A stretch of DNA of 64,000 nt from Leifsonia sp. Root1293 (GTDB taxonomy: Bacteria > Actinomycetota > Actinomycetes > Actinomycetales > Microbacteriaceae), in contig NZ_LMEH01000002.1 of assembly GCF_001425325.1 (NCBI RefSeq), forward strand, positions 27,005 through 91,004, in the 5' to 3' direction. The translations under genes were made by a program, and so were the position numbers. Positions 1 to 9,307 of the stretch are shown in pieces; within the stretch, counting starts at the first letter, position 1; each line of letters opens with the position of its first letter. The notes below the pieces were generated by a model that searched no databases, was not told the origin of the DNA, and saw only the letters and a list, made by a program, of their open reading frames with translations.

Positions 1-51
1 TCCGTCGAGGTCGACGGCGACGATCGGGAAGCTATCTGGCTCGCCGCCTGA
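1..51 (+). CDS. 3' end of an unidentified gene (partial)
   Basis: The first 51 bases are open in frame 1 and end in TGA, giving a 16-residue C-terminus that finishes EAIWLAA. It runs toward the monooxygenase gene on the other strand and stops 14 bases before that gene's stop, as expected for two convergent genes. Too little is visible to name a family. It may also be a chance open frame. Confidence 0.35.
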   Translation, partial: SVEVDGDDREAIWLAA

Positions 52-65
52 GACCCCGCGGCGGA

Positions 66-1487
66 TCAGGCCAGCGCCGGCTCGGGGAACCGCAGCGAGG
101 GCACGGGCACGTCGAGGTTGGCCCCGCCCCGGTATCGAGTGGCGATGTGATTGTCGGGAAGGCGAGGTCCGCGTCCGAACAACCGCTCCCGCAGGGTGGA
201 GCGCTCGTCGGTCTCGCTGGGGTCGGGGAGCCGACCACGGCGCCGCAGCTCCGGCACCACGAGTTCGGCGAAGTCCCGTGCCGTGTCGAACGAGTGGTAC
301 TGGCGGAGGTTGATGCCGTCGACGCCGTCCACGTCGAGCCAGCGCTCGATCTCGTCGGCCACCACCGAGGGGGTTCCCACCACGAAGTAGCGCTCGGCCC
401 GGCCGGCGCGCAGCCCGTCGAGCACCTCGCCGACGGTCTTGTCGACCGGAAGGAACGGCAGCCGATCGAGCGTGCTGCCCGAGCGCCGGATCGCCTCAGC
501 GACGGTGATGTCGCGAGGTGATGTCGTGATGTCGACAGGCAGGCTGGCGTGCGCGAGGATGCCGTCGAGGCTGGTGTGCTCGCGGTAGAGCCGCCACTTG
601 TCGGCCGCCTCCTCCTCCGTGCGACCGACGATCACGCCGGCCTGCACGATGAACTTGATGTCGTCGCGGGTGCGGCCGTGCCGCTCGGCTGCGGCGGTCA
701 TGCCCGCGACGTTGTCGCGGAAGTCCTCGGCCGTTCGCCCGCCGGTGAACACGAGCTCGGCATGGCGTCCGGCGAACTCCGTTCCCGCCGGCGACCCTGT
801 GGCCTGGAAGAGCACCGGAGTGCGCTGCGGCGACGGATGCACGATGTGGGGTCCCGCGACCTTATGGGCCTCGCCGACGTGGTGGATGTAGCGCACCTTC
901 GACGGATCGGTGGCGATGCCGCGGGCACGGTCGTACACGACGGCTCCGTCGTCCCACGAGCCCTCCCACAGCTTGTAGAGCACATCAAGGTACTCGTCGG
1001 CGAGCTCGTAGCGGCGGTCATGGGGGATCTCCCCCTCGAGCCCGAAGTTGCGTGCGGCGTTCGGCAGGTAGGAGGTGACGATGTTCCAGCCGAACCTGCC
1101 CCGCGTGAGGTGGTCCAGGGTCGACGCCCGGCGCGCGAACGCGAACGGGGGTTCGTAGGTCGTCGAGAAGGTGGCGCCGAAGCCGAGGCGCTTGGTCACG
1201 GCCGCCATCGCCGGGATGACCAGCAGCGGGTCGATGTTCGGGCTCTGCAGCCCCTCACGCAGGGCAGTCTCCGGACCGTCGCGGAAGACGTCGTAGGCCC
1301 CGATCACGTCGGCGAGGAACACGGCGTCGAAGCCGCCGTCCTCCAGGATCCCGGCGAGCTCGGTCCAGTACTCGAGCTCGTCGAACCTGTGGCGGTTGTT
1401 GCCGGGGAGCGGCCACAGTCCGTGCGTGATGTGACTGATGCACGCCATCTCGAAGAGGTTGAGGATGAGCTGCTTCTTCTCGGTCAT
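66..1487 (-). CDS. FMN-dependent LLM-family monooxygenase (NtaA/SnaA/DszA type)
   Basis: A 473-residue TIM-barrel flavin monooxygenase. The family uses reduced FMN supplied by a separate reductase to oxidise aminopolycarboxylates, sulfones or related small organics. The N-terminus (about residues 1-60, LNLFEMACISHITHGLW then FDAVFLADV), the STLDHLTRGRFGWNIVTS stretch near residue 140 and the HPSPQRTPVLFQ stretch near 235 are typical of this clade, as is the length. The ATG at 1487 overlaps the stop of the acyl-CoA-dehydrogenase-like gene as ATGA, so translation is probably coupled. It is the last gene of a seven-gene run with a peptide-type ABC importer. No flavin reductase is visible in the window. 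The substrate is unknown. Confidence 0.85.
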   Translation of the reverse strand: MTEKKQLILNLFEMACISHITHGLWPLPGNNRHRFDELEYWTELAGILEDGGFDAVFLADVIGAYDVFRDGPETALREGLQSPNIDPLLVIPAMAAVTKRLGFGATFSTTYEPPFAFARRASTLDHLTRGRFGWNIVTSYLPNAARNFGLEGEIPHDRRYELADEYLDVLYKLWEGSWDDGAVVYDRARGIATDPSKVRYIHHVGEAHKVAGPHIVHPSPQRTPVLFQATGSPAGTEFAGRHAELVFTGGRTAEDFRDNVAGMTAAAERHGRTRDDIKFIVQAGVIVGRTEEEAADKWRLYREHTSLDGILAHASLPVDITTSPRDITVAEAIRRSGSTLDRLPFLPVDKTVGEVLDGLRAGRAERYFVVGTPSVVADEIERWLDVDGVDGINLRQYHSFDTARDFAELVVPELRRRGRLPDPSETDERSTLRERLFGRGPRLPDNHIATRYRGGANLDVPVPSLRFPEPALA

Positions 1488-2722
1488 GCCGATGCCTCCG
1501 TGTTCGCTGGTGCGGGATTCGCATCCGGATCCACCGACGGGACCGCGTAGATGTTCAACGGATCCGCCTGGTTGAGCCTGACGTCGCCGACGACGCGCTC
1601 CTTGTAGATGCGCGGATTGTGCGAGGTGATGGTGCGGGCGTTCCGCCAGTGCCTGTCGAGGGCCGGCTGCCGCCCGACACCCGACGAGCCCAGGGCATCG
1701 AAGACCAGGGTCGACGCGGCCAGGGCGGCATCCGTCACACCGATCTGGGCCTCGTACACCGCGATGGCAGCGGCACGGGCGCTCGGGGTGGGGTCGACAC
1801 CGGCGTCGATCCGGTCCCAGACGGTGTCGAGCACAGCGGCGGCACGACCGACCGCCGCCTCCGCGACGAAGGCGAGCGCGGCGATGCGGCCGACCACCTG
1901 CTGCACCTGGGCGTCGTCGCGGGGGCGCTCGGCCAGGCCATGGGGATAGGAACGTGCTCGGGCGGTCACTGCCGCGACGGCTTCGTCGCGCACGGCCCTG
2001 GTGATCGCGGCGAGGGCGGCGAGCAGCACGAGCTGGTACACGGCCTCCTGGGAGACGAAGCGATCGGTGAACGCCAGCACGTGCTCCTCGGCGATCGAGA
2101 CGTCGCGGAGTCGCGTCGTGCCGCTGCCCGTGGCGCGCTGTCCGAACCCGTCCCAGTCGTCGACGAGCTCGACGCCGTGGGAGCGGGCGTCGACGAGCAC
2201 CAGCCGCGCCGCGCCATCCTCGGCGAGCGCGAGCACGCCGATCCAGTCGGCGTAGATCGAGCCGGTGCTGTAGTACTTCACGCCGTTCAGCAGCAGGCGG
2301 CCGTCGACGCGTTCGAGTCTCGTCTCCCCGAGGATGCTGGTGGTTCCGAGCTCCGACCACGCGCCGCCGATGACGGCTCCGGCGCCGATCCGTCGGCGCC
2401 ACTCCCGGTCTCGCTCGGTTCGCCCGACGAGGCGGTCCTCGACGAACGCGATGTGGTTGCGCCAGATCTGCGGCTGGTTGGAGTCGGCCGCACCGAGATC
2501 GACGAGCAGCTCGAAGAACTCCTCGATGCCCAGCCCCGCGCCCCCGTCCTCCACCGGGATGCGCAGGGCACCGAACCCGGCCTGGGCGAGCGCTGCAGTC
2601 TCGGCGTGCGGCCGCGTGCCGGCATGCTCGTGCTCGGTCGCCGTCGCTGCGATGCGGTCGAACACGGGCTCGAGCCTGCTGCGCGCCGCCGCCAGTGCGG
2701 AGACGGCGGTGGCGCTGCTCAC
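1484..2722 (-). CDS. Acyl-CoA-dehydrogenase-like flavoprotein (DszC/SfnC-type monooxygenase)
   Basis: A 412-residue protein with the acyl-CoA dehydrogenase layout: a helical N-terminal part (residues 1-110, with AGFGALRIPVEDGGAGLG), a middle beta domain (GTTRLRDVSI near 185) and a C-terminal four-helix region ending in the motif LDRHWRNARTITSHNP. That C-terminal motif is characteristic of flavin-dependent members such as DszC and SfnC, which oxygenate sulfur or nitrogen compounds and do not desaturate acyl-CoAs. The GTG at 2722 overlaps the upstream TGA as GTGA, which fixes the start. Placement between two LLM monooxygenases supports a monooxygenase role. The substrate is not known. Confidence 0.82.
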   Translation of the reverse strand: MSSATAVSALAAARSRLEPVFDRIAATATEHEHAGTRPHAETAALAQAGFGALRIPVEDGGAGLGIEEFFELLVDLGAADSNQPQIWRNHIAFVEDRLVGRTERDREWRRRIGAGAVIGGAWSELGTTSILGETRLERVDGRLLLNGVKYYSTGSIYADWIGVLALAEDGAARLVLVDARSHGVELVDDWDGFGQRATGSGTTRLRDVSIAEEHVLAFTDRFVSQEAVYQLVLLAALAAITRAVRDEAVAAVTARARSYPHGLAERPRDDAQVQQVVGRIAALAFVAEAAVGRAAAVLDTVWDRIDAGVDPTPSARAAAIAVYEAQIGVTDAALAASTLVFDALGSSGVGRQPALDRHWRNARTITSHNPRIYKERVVGDVRLNQADPLNIYAVPSVDPDANPAPANTEASA

Positions 2723-4092
2723 GCCCCGACCTCGACCGGCGCGAAGGCACCGCGGTACCTCGCCGCCGGATGCCGGTCGTTCAGGCGCGGCTGGCCGAAC
2801 AACCTGTCCCGGAGGGTCACTCCGTCGCCGTAGTCGCTCTGGGCCAGGCCGCGCTCGCGGAGAACGGGCAGGACCTTGTCGGCGAACTCCTCGAATGACC
2901 CCGGGATGACCCAGTTGATGACGTTGATGCCGTCGACACCGGCCGCCTGCCATACCTCGAGCGCGTCGGCGATCTGCTCGGGGGTTCCGACGAGCCGCGT
3001 CGATCGGGAGATGAGCAGGGCGATGTCAGCGACGATCGGTTCCCTGTCGGTGATGGCCTTCGAGACCCATTCGCCGAAGCCCTTGGCGGTGTTGGTGTCG
3101 ACGTCTCGCAGCGGCGTCTGGGGGTCGTAGACCCTGCCATCTGAGTCGACGAGGGCGGAGTGGGCGAGGTAGCCCTCGATGCTGATGTACTTCTCGTACT
3201 CCTCGGCCTTCGCGCGGGCCTCCTCCTCGGTGTCGCCGATGACGAAGGAGAGGCCCTGGAAGAACTTGATGTCCTCGCCCCGGCGTCCGAACTCCACGGC
3301 GCGCGACCGGGTCGCCTCGATCTGCTGACGGGCCAGCTCGGGGCTCGGCGAGATGAGGAACACGGCCTCGGCATTGCGGGCGGCGAAGTCGCGCCCCGAT
3401 GCACTCGATCCGGCCTGGTAGAGCACGGGAGTGCGCTGCGGCGACGGGGACGGCAGGTGCGGACCCTGCACCGAGTAGCGCTCCGACTCGTGGTTGATCT
3501 TGTGGATCTTCGAGGAGTCGCCGTACACCCCGCGCTCACGGTCCTTCACGAGCGCCCCGTCGTCCCACGAGCCCTCCCAGAGCTTGTAGGTGACGTCGAC
3601 GTACTCCTCGGCCCACGCGTAGCGTTCGGCGTGATCGGTCAGACGCGGGTGACCGAAGTTGCGTGCCCCGTTGTCCTGCAGGCCGGTGACGATGTTCCAG
3701 GCGATACGGCCGTTCGAGATGTGGTCGAGGGTGGAGACCTGCCTGGCGAACTGATACGGATGACTCTGGGCCACGTTGGAGGTGAGCGCGAGTCCGATCC
3801 TCTCGGTGTGCACGGCGAGCGCAGCCACGAGCGGGATGGGGTCGTTCGACGGGATCTGCAGCCCCTCGCGGATGTACACGTCGAAATCGGCGTCCGCGTC
3901 GCCGTAGACGCCGGTCACGTCGGCGAAGAACAGGGCGTCGAACTTGGCGGCCTCGAGCTTCTTGGCCATGTCGATCCACAGCCTGACGTCGTTGAAGTCG
4001 ACCTGACCCGCGTCGGGGCGTCGCCACTGGCCGTGGTGGATGTGGGAGTTCGTGTTCATCACGAAGGCGTTGAAGTGCAGCGGCGTGGTCAT
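2719..4092 (-). CDS. FMN-dependent LLM-family monooxygenase (NtaA/DmoA type)
   Basis: A 457-residue paralogue of the monooxygenase at 66-1487. It starts MTTPLHFNAFVMNTNSHIHH and carries FDALFFADVTGVYG (about residue 52), STLDHISNGRIAWNIVTG (about 138) and SPSPQRTPVLYQAGSS (about 228), all hallmarks of the nitrilotriacetate, dimethyl-sulfide and dibenzothiophene-sulfone monooxygenase clade. Its ATG overlaps the stop of the ABC ATPase gene (ATGA). Two such enzymes around a DszC-like protein suggest stepwise oxidation of one imported compound, as in dsz or sfn pathways. That pathway assignment is inference. Confidence 0.85.
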   Translation of the reverse strand: MTTPLHFNAFVMNTNSHIHHGQWRRPDAGQVDFNDVRLWIDMAKKLEAAKFDALFFADVTGVYGDADADFDVYIREGLQIPSNDPIPLVAALAVHTERIGLALTSNVAQSHPYQFARQVSTLDHISNGRIAWNIVTGLQDNGARNFGHPRLTDHAERYAWAEEYVDVTYKLWEGSWDDGALVKDRERGVYGDSSKIHKINHESERYSVQGPHLPSPSPQRTPVLYQAGSSASGRDFAARNAEAVFLISPSPELARQQIEATRSRAVEFGRRGEDIKFFQGLSFVIGDTEEEARAKAEEYEKYISIEGYLAHSALVDSDGRVYDPQTPLRDVDTNTAKGFGEWVSKAITDREPIVADIALLISRSTRLVGTPEQIADALEVWQAAGVDGINVINWVIPGSFEEFADKVLPVLRERGLAQSDYGDGVTLRDRLFGQPRLNDRHPAARYRGAFAPVEVGA

Positions 4093-5807
4093 GAGGTCTG
4101 CTCCTGGGCGGGTCGGGGATCGAAGACGGGGATGGATGCGATGAGCTCGCGGGTGTACGGCTCCTGCGGACGGTGGAAGATCTCGTCAGGCGTGCCGGAC
4201 TCGACCACGACGCCGTCCTTCATGACGAGCACACGGTGACTCAGGTGCGCGATGACACCGAGGTCGTGCGAGATGAAGAGGTAGCTCAGACCGTGCTGGC
4301 GCTGCAGCACGACCAGCAGGTCGAGGATCTGAGCCTGGATCGTCACGTCGAGGGCCGAGACCGCCTCGTCGAGCACGATGATGTCGGGTGCTTCGGCCAG
4401 GGCCCTGGCGATGGCGATCCGCTGGCGCTGACCTCCGGAGAGCCGCAGGGGGAAACGCCGCAGCACGGCGTGCGGCAGGCCGACCTGGTCGAGCAGTTCC
4501 CGGATGCGCCCCGCACGGGCCGACGCGCTGGGGAAGGCGTTGCGCTCCAGCGCGTCGAGCAGGATGCGCTCCACGTTCCAGCGCGGGTCGAAGCTCGACA
4601 GCGGGTCCTGGGAGACGACGGAGATGCGCGAACGCAGCCCGCGGCGCTTGGACTCCGACAGGCTCGACCACGGCTGACCGAGCAGGGTCACCGTGCCGGC
4701 GTCGGCCTGCTCCAAAGCCAAGGCGACGCGTCCTGTCGTGCTCTTCCCGGAGCCGGACTCACCGACGATGCCGAGGGTCTCCCCGCGGTGGAGGTCGAAC
4801 GACACGGAGTCGACGGCGGTCGTCACCGAGCCGTCGGACGACCTGAACCGTTTGGTGACGTCGCGGGCGGAGAGCACGACCTCGTCCAGGACCACGGCGG
4901 CCGGCGGCGCCTCGGCGAGCAGGGCTGCCCCTGCCGGGCTGAGTGCACCGCCCCGCGTCTCCTCCCCGGGCACGGCGGCGATGAGCGCTCGGGTGTACTC
5001 CTCGCGCGGCGAGGCCAGCAGTTCTGCCGCAGCACCCTGCTCCACCACCCTGCCGTCCTTCATCACGAGGATGTGATCGGCCAGCTGCGCGACCACGGAG
5101 AGGTCGTGACTGATGAGGATGATCGACGCCCCACGGCGCTTGGACTCCTCCAGCAGCGCGAGCACCTGGGCCTGCACGGTGACGTCGAGCGCCGTCGTCG
5201 GTTCGTCGGCGATGACGACATCCGGGTCCAGGGCGAGGGCCGAGGCGATCAGGGCCCGCTGGCGGAGCCCGCCCGAGAGCTGGTCCGGTCGTTGCCGGGC
5301 GCGCAGCTCCGGTCTCGGAACGCCCACGGCACTCAGCAGCTCGATGACCTTCCGCGTGCGCGCTGCGGCGTCGCCCCAGCCGTGCAGCCGCAGGCTCTCG
5401 GCGATCTCGGCGCCGACGGGTCGGAGCGGGTCGAGGGACACGAGGGCGTCCTGGAGGATGAAGCCGACCTCCTTGCCCCGGATGGCCTGCCACTGCCGGT
5501 CGGACAGACCGGCCACGTCGCGGTCGTGCAGCGAGAGCTCGCCGGCCGAGACGCGCGCGCCCCGGCCGGTCAGGCCGACCACCGTGCGTGCGGTGACCGA
5601 CTTGCCCGACCCGGATTCGCCGACGATGGCGACGCACTGGCCCGGATGCAGGTCGAAGGACACGTCCTGCACGATGGGCCGCAGTCCCGCTGTGGTCTGG
5701 AACGCGACGGAGAGGTCGCGCACCCGCAACCGCGGCCGGAAACCGGCCAGGTTGTCGATCTCGGCCGCGAGGTCTGCGCCCGCGGCATCCGTGGTGATGG
5801 CACTCAT
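4089..5807 (-). CDS. Fused two-domain ABC ATPase, peptide/nickel importer type (DppD-DppF)
   Basis: A 572-residue protein with two complete ATP-binding cassettes in tandem. The first has Walker A GESGSGKS at residues 63-70, signature LSGGLRQR near 165 and ADEPTTALDVT. The second has Walker A GESGSGKS near 340, signature LSGGQRQR near 445 and LDEAVSALDVT. It would power the two adjacent DppB/DppC-type permeases. The two half-ATPases are separate in many dipeptide systems and fused here. The ATG at 5807 shares its A with the upstream TGA. A GTG one codon earlier (5810) overlaps the same stop and is equally possible. Confidence 0.92.
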   Translation of the reverse strand: MSAITTDAAGADLAAEIDNLAGFRPRLRVRDLSVAFQTTAGLRPIVQDVSFDLHPGQCVAIVGESGSGKSVTARTVVGLTGRGARVSAGELSLHDRDVAGLSDRQWQAIRGKEVGFILQDALVSLDPLRPVGAEIAESLRLHGWGDAAARTRKVIELLSAVGVPRPELRARQRPDQLSGGLRQRALIASALALDPDVVIADEPTTALDVTVQAQVLALLEESKRRGASIILISHDLSVVAQLADHILVMKDGRVVEQGAAAELLASPREEYTRALIAAVPGEETRGGALSPAGAALLAEAPPAAVVLDEVVLSARDVTKRFRSSDGSVTTAVDSVSFDLHRGETLGIVGESGSGKSTTGRVALALEQADAGTVTLLGQPWSSLSESKRRGLRSRISVVSQDPLSSFDPRWNVERILLDALERNAFPSASARAGRIRELLDQVGLPHAVLRRFPLRLSGGQRQRIAIARALAEAPDIIVLDEAVSALDVTIQAQILDLLVVLQRQHGLSYLFISHDLGVIAHLSHRVLVMKDGVVVESGTPDEIFHRPQEPYTRELIASIPVFDPRPAQEQTS

Positions 5808-6667
5808 CACTTCTCACCCTTCTCGAGGAACGACTGGAGGTGACGGCCGAGCGTCGTCGTGGTCAGGGCGAGCACCACGATCACCAGGCCCGGGATCACC
5901 GTCAGCCAGCCGGCGACGGTGATGTAACTGCGTCCGGCATCGAGCAGTGCTCCCCACTCCGGGGCCGGTGGCGCGATGCCGAGGCCGAGGAACGAGAGGC
6001 TCGACGCCCAGACGATCGACTGGCCGATGGAGAGCGCGAACACCGCAACGAGAGGCCGGAGCGAGTTCGGCAGGATGTGCTGGCGCAGGATCCGGCCCCC
6101 GGAATGCCCGAGAGCCACGGCGGCCTCGACATAGGGAGCGCCCTGGGCACTGAGGATCTGGCCGCGCACCATGCGCGCGTAGCCAGGAGCCGTACCGACT
6201 CCCACCGCCAGGATGAGGGTGAGGATCGACGGACCGAGCACGGCGATGAGCAGCAGGGAGAGCAGCAGCGCCGGGAAGGCGAACGCCACCTCGAGCAGCC
6301 ACCCCACCGCTGCCCGCGTCGGCCTGTTGCCGAGCGCAGCCAGCGAGCCGAGGATGACGGCGAGGGTCAGGCTGACGAGCGCAGCCCCGATACCGACGCC
6401 GAGCGACGCCGCCGTTCCGTAGATGACTCGCGAGTAGAGGTCGCGGCCGGACTCGTCGGTGCCGAACCAGTGGGCGGACGACGGCGGTGCGAGCGTGTCG
6501 GCCAGGTCCATGGCGAACGGCCCCTGCGTCGCGAGGAGAGCCGGCCACAGCGCTGCGACGGCGAACACGGCCGTGGCGGCGATGGCCGCGAACAGGTCCC
6601 AGGGCAGCTGCACCAGTCGAGCGGATGCCGCCGGTCGGGTCGAGGCCCCTGCGATGGTCGCGGTCAT
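5807..6667 (-). CDS. ABC transporter permease, DppC type
   Basis: A 286-residue inner-membrane permease of the binding-protein-dependent family. It has an N-terminal membrane segment (about 24-48), the FGTDESGRDLYSRVIYGT motif near 68-85 that marks DppC/OppC proteins, and an EAA-like loop EAAVALGHSGGRILRQHILPN near 180-200. The ATG at 6667 overlaps the DppB-type stop as ATGA. It pairs with the gene at 6664-7683 to form the channel. A longer open frame extends upstream, but its translation lacks permease features. Confidence 0.92.
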   Translation of the reverse strand: MTATIAGASTRPAASARLVQLPWDLFAAIAATAVFAVAALWPALLATQGPFAMDLADTLAPPSSAHWFGTDESGRDLYSRVIYGTAASLGVGIGAALVSLTLAVILGSLAALGNRPTRAAVGWLLEVAFAFPALLLSLLLIAVLGPSILTLILAVGVGTAPGYARMVRGQILSAQGAPYVEAAVALGHSGGRILRQHILPNSLRPLVAVFALSIGQSIVWASSLSFLGLGIAPPAPEWGALLDAGRSYITVAGWLTVIPGLVIVVLALTTTTLGRHLQSFLEKGEK

Positions 6668-7683
6668 GCCGTCCTCCTCAGACGCGGGTCGATGATGGCG
6701 TAGGCGATGTCGACGAGAAGGTTCGCCAGCACGTAGAAGGCTGCGATGAGCATGACGATCCCGATGACGACGGGCATGTCCTGGCTGCTCACGGCCGTGA
6801 CCAGGACCTGACCGATTCCGGGGCGTGCGAACACGGCCTCGACCACGACGGCTCCCGAGATGGTGGCGCCGAGCGCCCAGCCCGACAGGGTGACCGCTGG
6901 AAGGACGGCGTGCCGCAGCACGTGGCGCAGCCGGATCGCGACGTCGCCCATCCCCCGCATCCGTGCCGTCAGGACGAAGGGAGAGTCCAGGGCCCGCTCG
7001 AACTCCGTGCGCGTCGCCTGGCCGAGGAACCCGGCCAACGGGATCGCGAGGGTCAGGGCGGGAAGCACCAGCCCGACGGGCCCGGAACCTCCGATCACCG
7101 GGAACCACCCCAGCGACAGCGCGAACACCAGCAGCAGGATGATCCCGAGCCAGTAGTGCGGCAGCCCTGCGGCCACGGTGTCGAAGAACCCGCCGATGGC
7201 GCGAGACGCCCCGCCCCTGCCGGCCGTGAGGGTCACCCAGACCACCATGATGATCCAGGCGAAGACGAGGGCGGTGAGAGTGAGCACGATGGTCGCGCCC
7301 AGCTGGTCGGCGATGATCGCGATGACCGGGCGGTGCTGCTGGTATGAGTTGCCGAGATCGCCGAGCACGAGACCGCGCAGGTAGGCGAAGTACTGCACGA
7401 CGAGCGGGTCGTGCAGGTGGTACTCGGCGTTGATCGGCGCGAGCTCCTCGGGAGTGCGGGCGACGGCCTGTCCGGCTCGGATGTTGAGGATCACCGTGGC
7501 CCTGTCGCCCGGAAGCGACGCCTGGGCGAAGAAGGCGGCGGTGGCGGCGCCGAACAGGACGAGCGCGGCGCCCACCACCTTGCCGATCACGAGCCGCGGT
7601 GCTCCCCGCCCCCTGCGCGGAGCGCCGGACCCGAGGAGGACGCCCGTCTCGGCATCCGTCTCACTGAACGAAGTACGCGTCAT
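6664..7683 (-). CDS. ABC transporter permease, DppB type
   Basis: A 339-residue integral membrane protein with a cytoplasmic N-terminal tail, a first membrane segment at about 33-53 followed by the SLPGDRATV loop typical of DppB/OppB, and an EAA loop near ARMRGMGDVAIRLRHVLRHA (about 230-250). Partner of the DppC-type gene just downstream. Its start lies 23 bases inside the 3' end of the binding-protein gene, so these genes are tightly coupled. Confidence 0.92.
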   Translation of the reverse strand: MTRTSFSETDAETGVLLGSGAPRRGRGAPRLVIGKVVGAALVLFGAATAAFFAQASLPGDRATVILNIRAGQAVARTPEELAPINAEYHLHDPLVVQYFAYLRGLVLGDLGNSYQQHRPVIAIIADQLGATIVLTLTALVFAWIIMVVWVTLTAGRGGASRAIGGFFDTVAAGLPHYWLGIILLLVFALSLGWFPVIGGSGPVGLVLPALTLAIPLAGFLGQATRTEFERALDSPFVLTARMRGMGDVAIRLRHVLRHAVLPAVTLSGWALGATISGAVVVEAVFARPGIGQVLVTAVSSQDMPVVIGIVMLIAAFYVLANLLVDIAYAIIDPRLRRTA

Positions 7684-9307
7684 AGAACGTCGGTCCTCCC
7701 TGTGCGTGCTCCTGCCAGACGCCTTTGAGCTTCGGCGAGACGGCCAGCGTCGAGAGCCTGTCGTAGACGCCGATGGCGAGGGCGTGCTCGGCGATGTACT
7801 CCTGTGCCTGCTCGTACAGCGCGTTCTGCGTATCGAGGTCCGGCTCCGAGTTGGCCTTCAGGATGAGAGCCTGCAGCTCGGGGTAGTCGGTGAAAGAGGC
7901 GTTCCAGTTGTTCGGGTTCCCGCCGGAGCCGGCACCCCAGTTGATCTGCAGGATGCCGCTGGTGACGGCCGTCCAGTATCCGGGGTAGATGTCGCGCTCG
8001 TCGGGCTTGCTGTAGGCGCCGGAGAACGCCTCGGCCTGGGGCACGGGGATGAGGTCGACCTTGAAGCCGGACTCCTTGGCCTGCTCCTGCACTCCCTGCA
8101 GGATCGAGACGCCGTCGGCCGTGATGATCGAACCCGTGAAGTAGGGCAGCGTCACCTCGAGGGTCTCGCCGTCCTTGGTGCGGTAGCCGTCGGAGTCCGT
8201 ACCGGTCCATCCGGCGTCGTCGAGCAGGTTCGATGCCTTGTCGAGGTCCTGGGTGTACCAGTCCGCGGCCTTCTGGCTGTAACCCGGCGTGGTCTGGCTG
8301 ACCCCGCCGTTGCCCTCGTAGGGGATCACGCCGCGGCCGATCGACTCGACGATCTCCTTGCGATCGACGGCGTAGGCGAACGCCTGGCGCACCGCTTCGT
8401 CGGTGAACGGACCCTGCGCTGTATTGAAGGTGAGCACCTGCGGGCGCCCCGGGGTGACGTACTTCTCGAGGGTGAATCCGGCGTCGCCGGTCGGCTTCCA
8501 CTGCACTGCCGGAACGTCGTAGACGGCGTCGAGCTCACCGCTCTTCAGAGCCGCCACGCGTGTCGTCGCATCGGCGATGAACTTCCACTCCACCTCGTCG
8601 ACCAGTGCCGGACCCGTGTGCTCCGCGTTGGCCGGGGGCGAGGTGTAGTCGTCGTTGCGCTTCAGCACGATCTCCTGGCCGCGGTCCCAGTGATCCACGG
8701 TGAAGGCTCCGGTGCCGATCGGCGCCGCGCAGTTCTCCTCCGCGGTGCGCTCGGTCAGTGCCTTCTGGGACTGGATGCCGAAGTATCCCTGGGTGAGGTT
8801 GTCGGCCAGACGCGGATACGGCTGGGTCAGGTCGATCTGCACGGTGAGGTCGTCGACGGCCTCGGCTCCCTCGTAATACCCGCCGAGCCAGGCGAGCGCG
8901 GTGCTGTTCCCGCCGCCGTTCACCCAGTAGTCGAAGTTGTAGGCCACGACCTCAGCGGTCAGGTCGCTGCCGTCGGTGAACTTCACGTCGGGCTTGAGGT
9001 CGAACGTCCAGTGCAGGCCGTCGTCGGAGACGGACCACTTCTCGGCCAGCCACGGCACCACCTGATGGTCCTCGTCGAGGGAGACCAGACTGTCGAGCAC
9101 GTTGTAGCTGAGGTACGCCTGCTCGATCCACCCGCCGAAGACGCAGGCCGGTTCCTGCTGGTGGCCGTAGACGATCGTGCCGCCCTCGAGGGGTTGGGCG
9201 TCTGCGGCCGGCGTCGTGGCGGTGTTCGCTGCGCAGCCGGAGAGGGCGATGGCAGCCGTCACGGCGACGGCCACCACTGGCGCGAGGATGATGCGGGTCT
9301 TGGTCAT
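7661..9307 (-). CDS. ABC substrate-binding lipoprotein, SBP_bac_5 (peptide/nickel) family
   Basis: A 548-residue extracytoplasmic lipoprotein. The signal peptide ends in a lipobox LSGC with the modified cysteine near residue 25. Mature-part motifs FADEAVRQAFAYAVDRKEIV-like (near 300) and the length fit the OppA/DppA family. The ATG at 9307 has AGGAG about 11 bases upstream. It is the first gene of the operon, so it sets specificity for the importer. Co-transcription with monooxygenases suggests the ligand is a small organosulfur or amine compound and not a peptide. That is inference. Confidence 0.92.
   Translation of the reverse strand: MTKTRIILAPVVAVAVTAAIALSGCAANTATTPAADAQPLEGGTIVYGHQQEPACVFGGWIEQAYLSYNVLDSLVSLDEDHQVVPWLAEKWSVSDDGLHWTFDLKPDVKFTDGSDLTAEVVAYNFDYWVNGGGNSTALAWLGGYYEGAEAVDDLTVQIDLTQPYPRLADNLTQGYFGIQSQKALTERTAEENCAAPIGTGAFTVDHWDRGQEIVLKRNDDYTSPPANAEHTGPALVDEVEWKFIADATTRVAALKSGELDAVYDVPAVQWKPTGDAGFTLEKYVTPGRPQVLTFNTAQGPFTDEAVRQAFAYAVDRKEIVESIGRGVIPYEGNGGVSQTTPGYSQKAADWYTQDLDKASNLLDDAGWTGTDSDGYRTKDGETLEVTLPYFTGSIITADGVSILQGVQEQAKESGFKVDLIPVPQAEAFSGAYSKPDERDIYPGYWTAVTSGILQINWGAGSGGNPNNWNASFTDYPELQALILKANSEPDLDTQNALYEQAQEYIAEHALAIGVYDRLSTLAVSPKLKGVWQEHAQGGPTFYDAYFVQ

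Noticed and set aside
66..2750. 894-codon frame as a fusion of two enzymes
   Set aside because: Only the last 473 codons form a real protein. The first part is an out-of-frame reading of the acyl-CoA-dehydrogenase-like gene, whose own GTG and overlaps are well supported.
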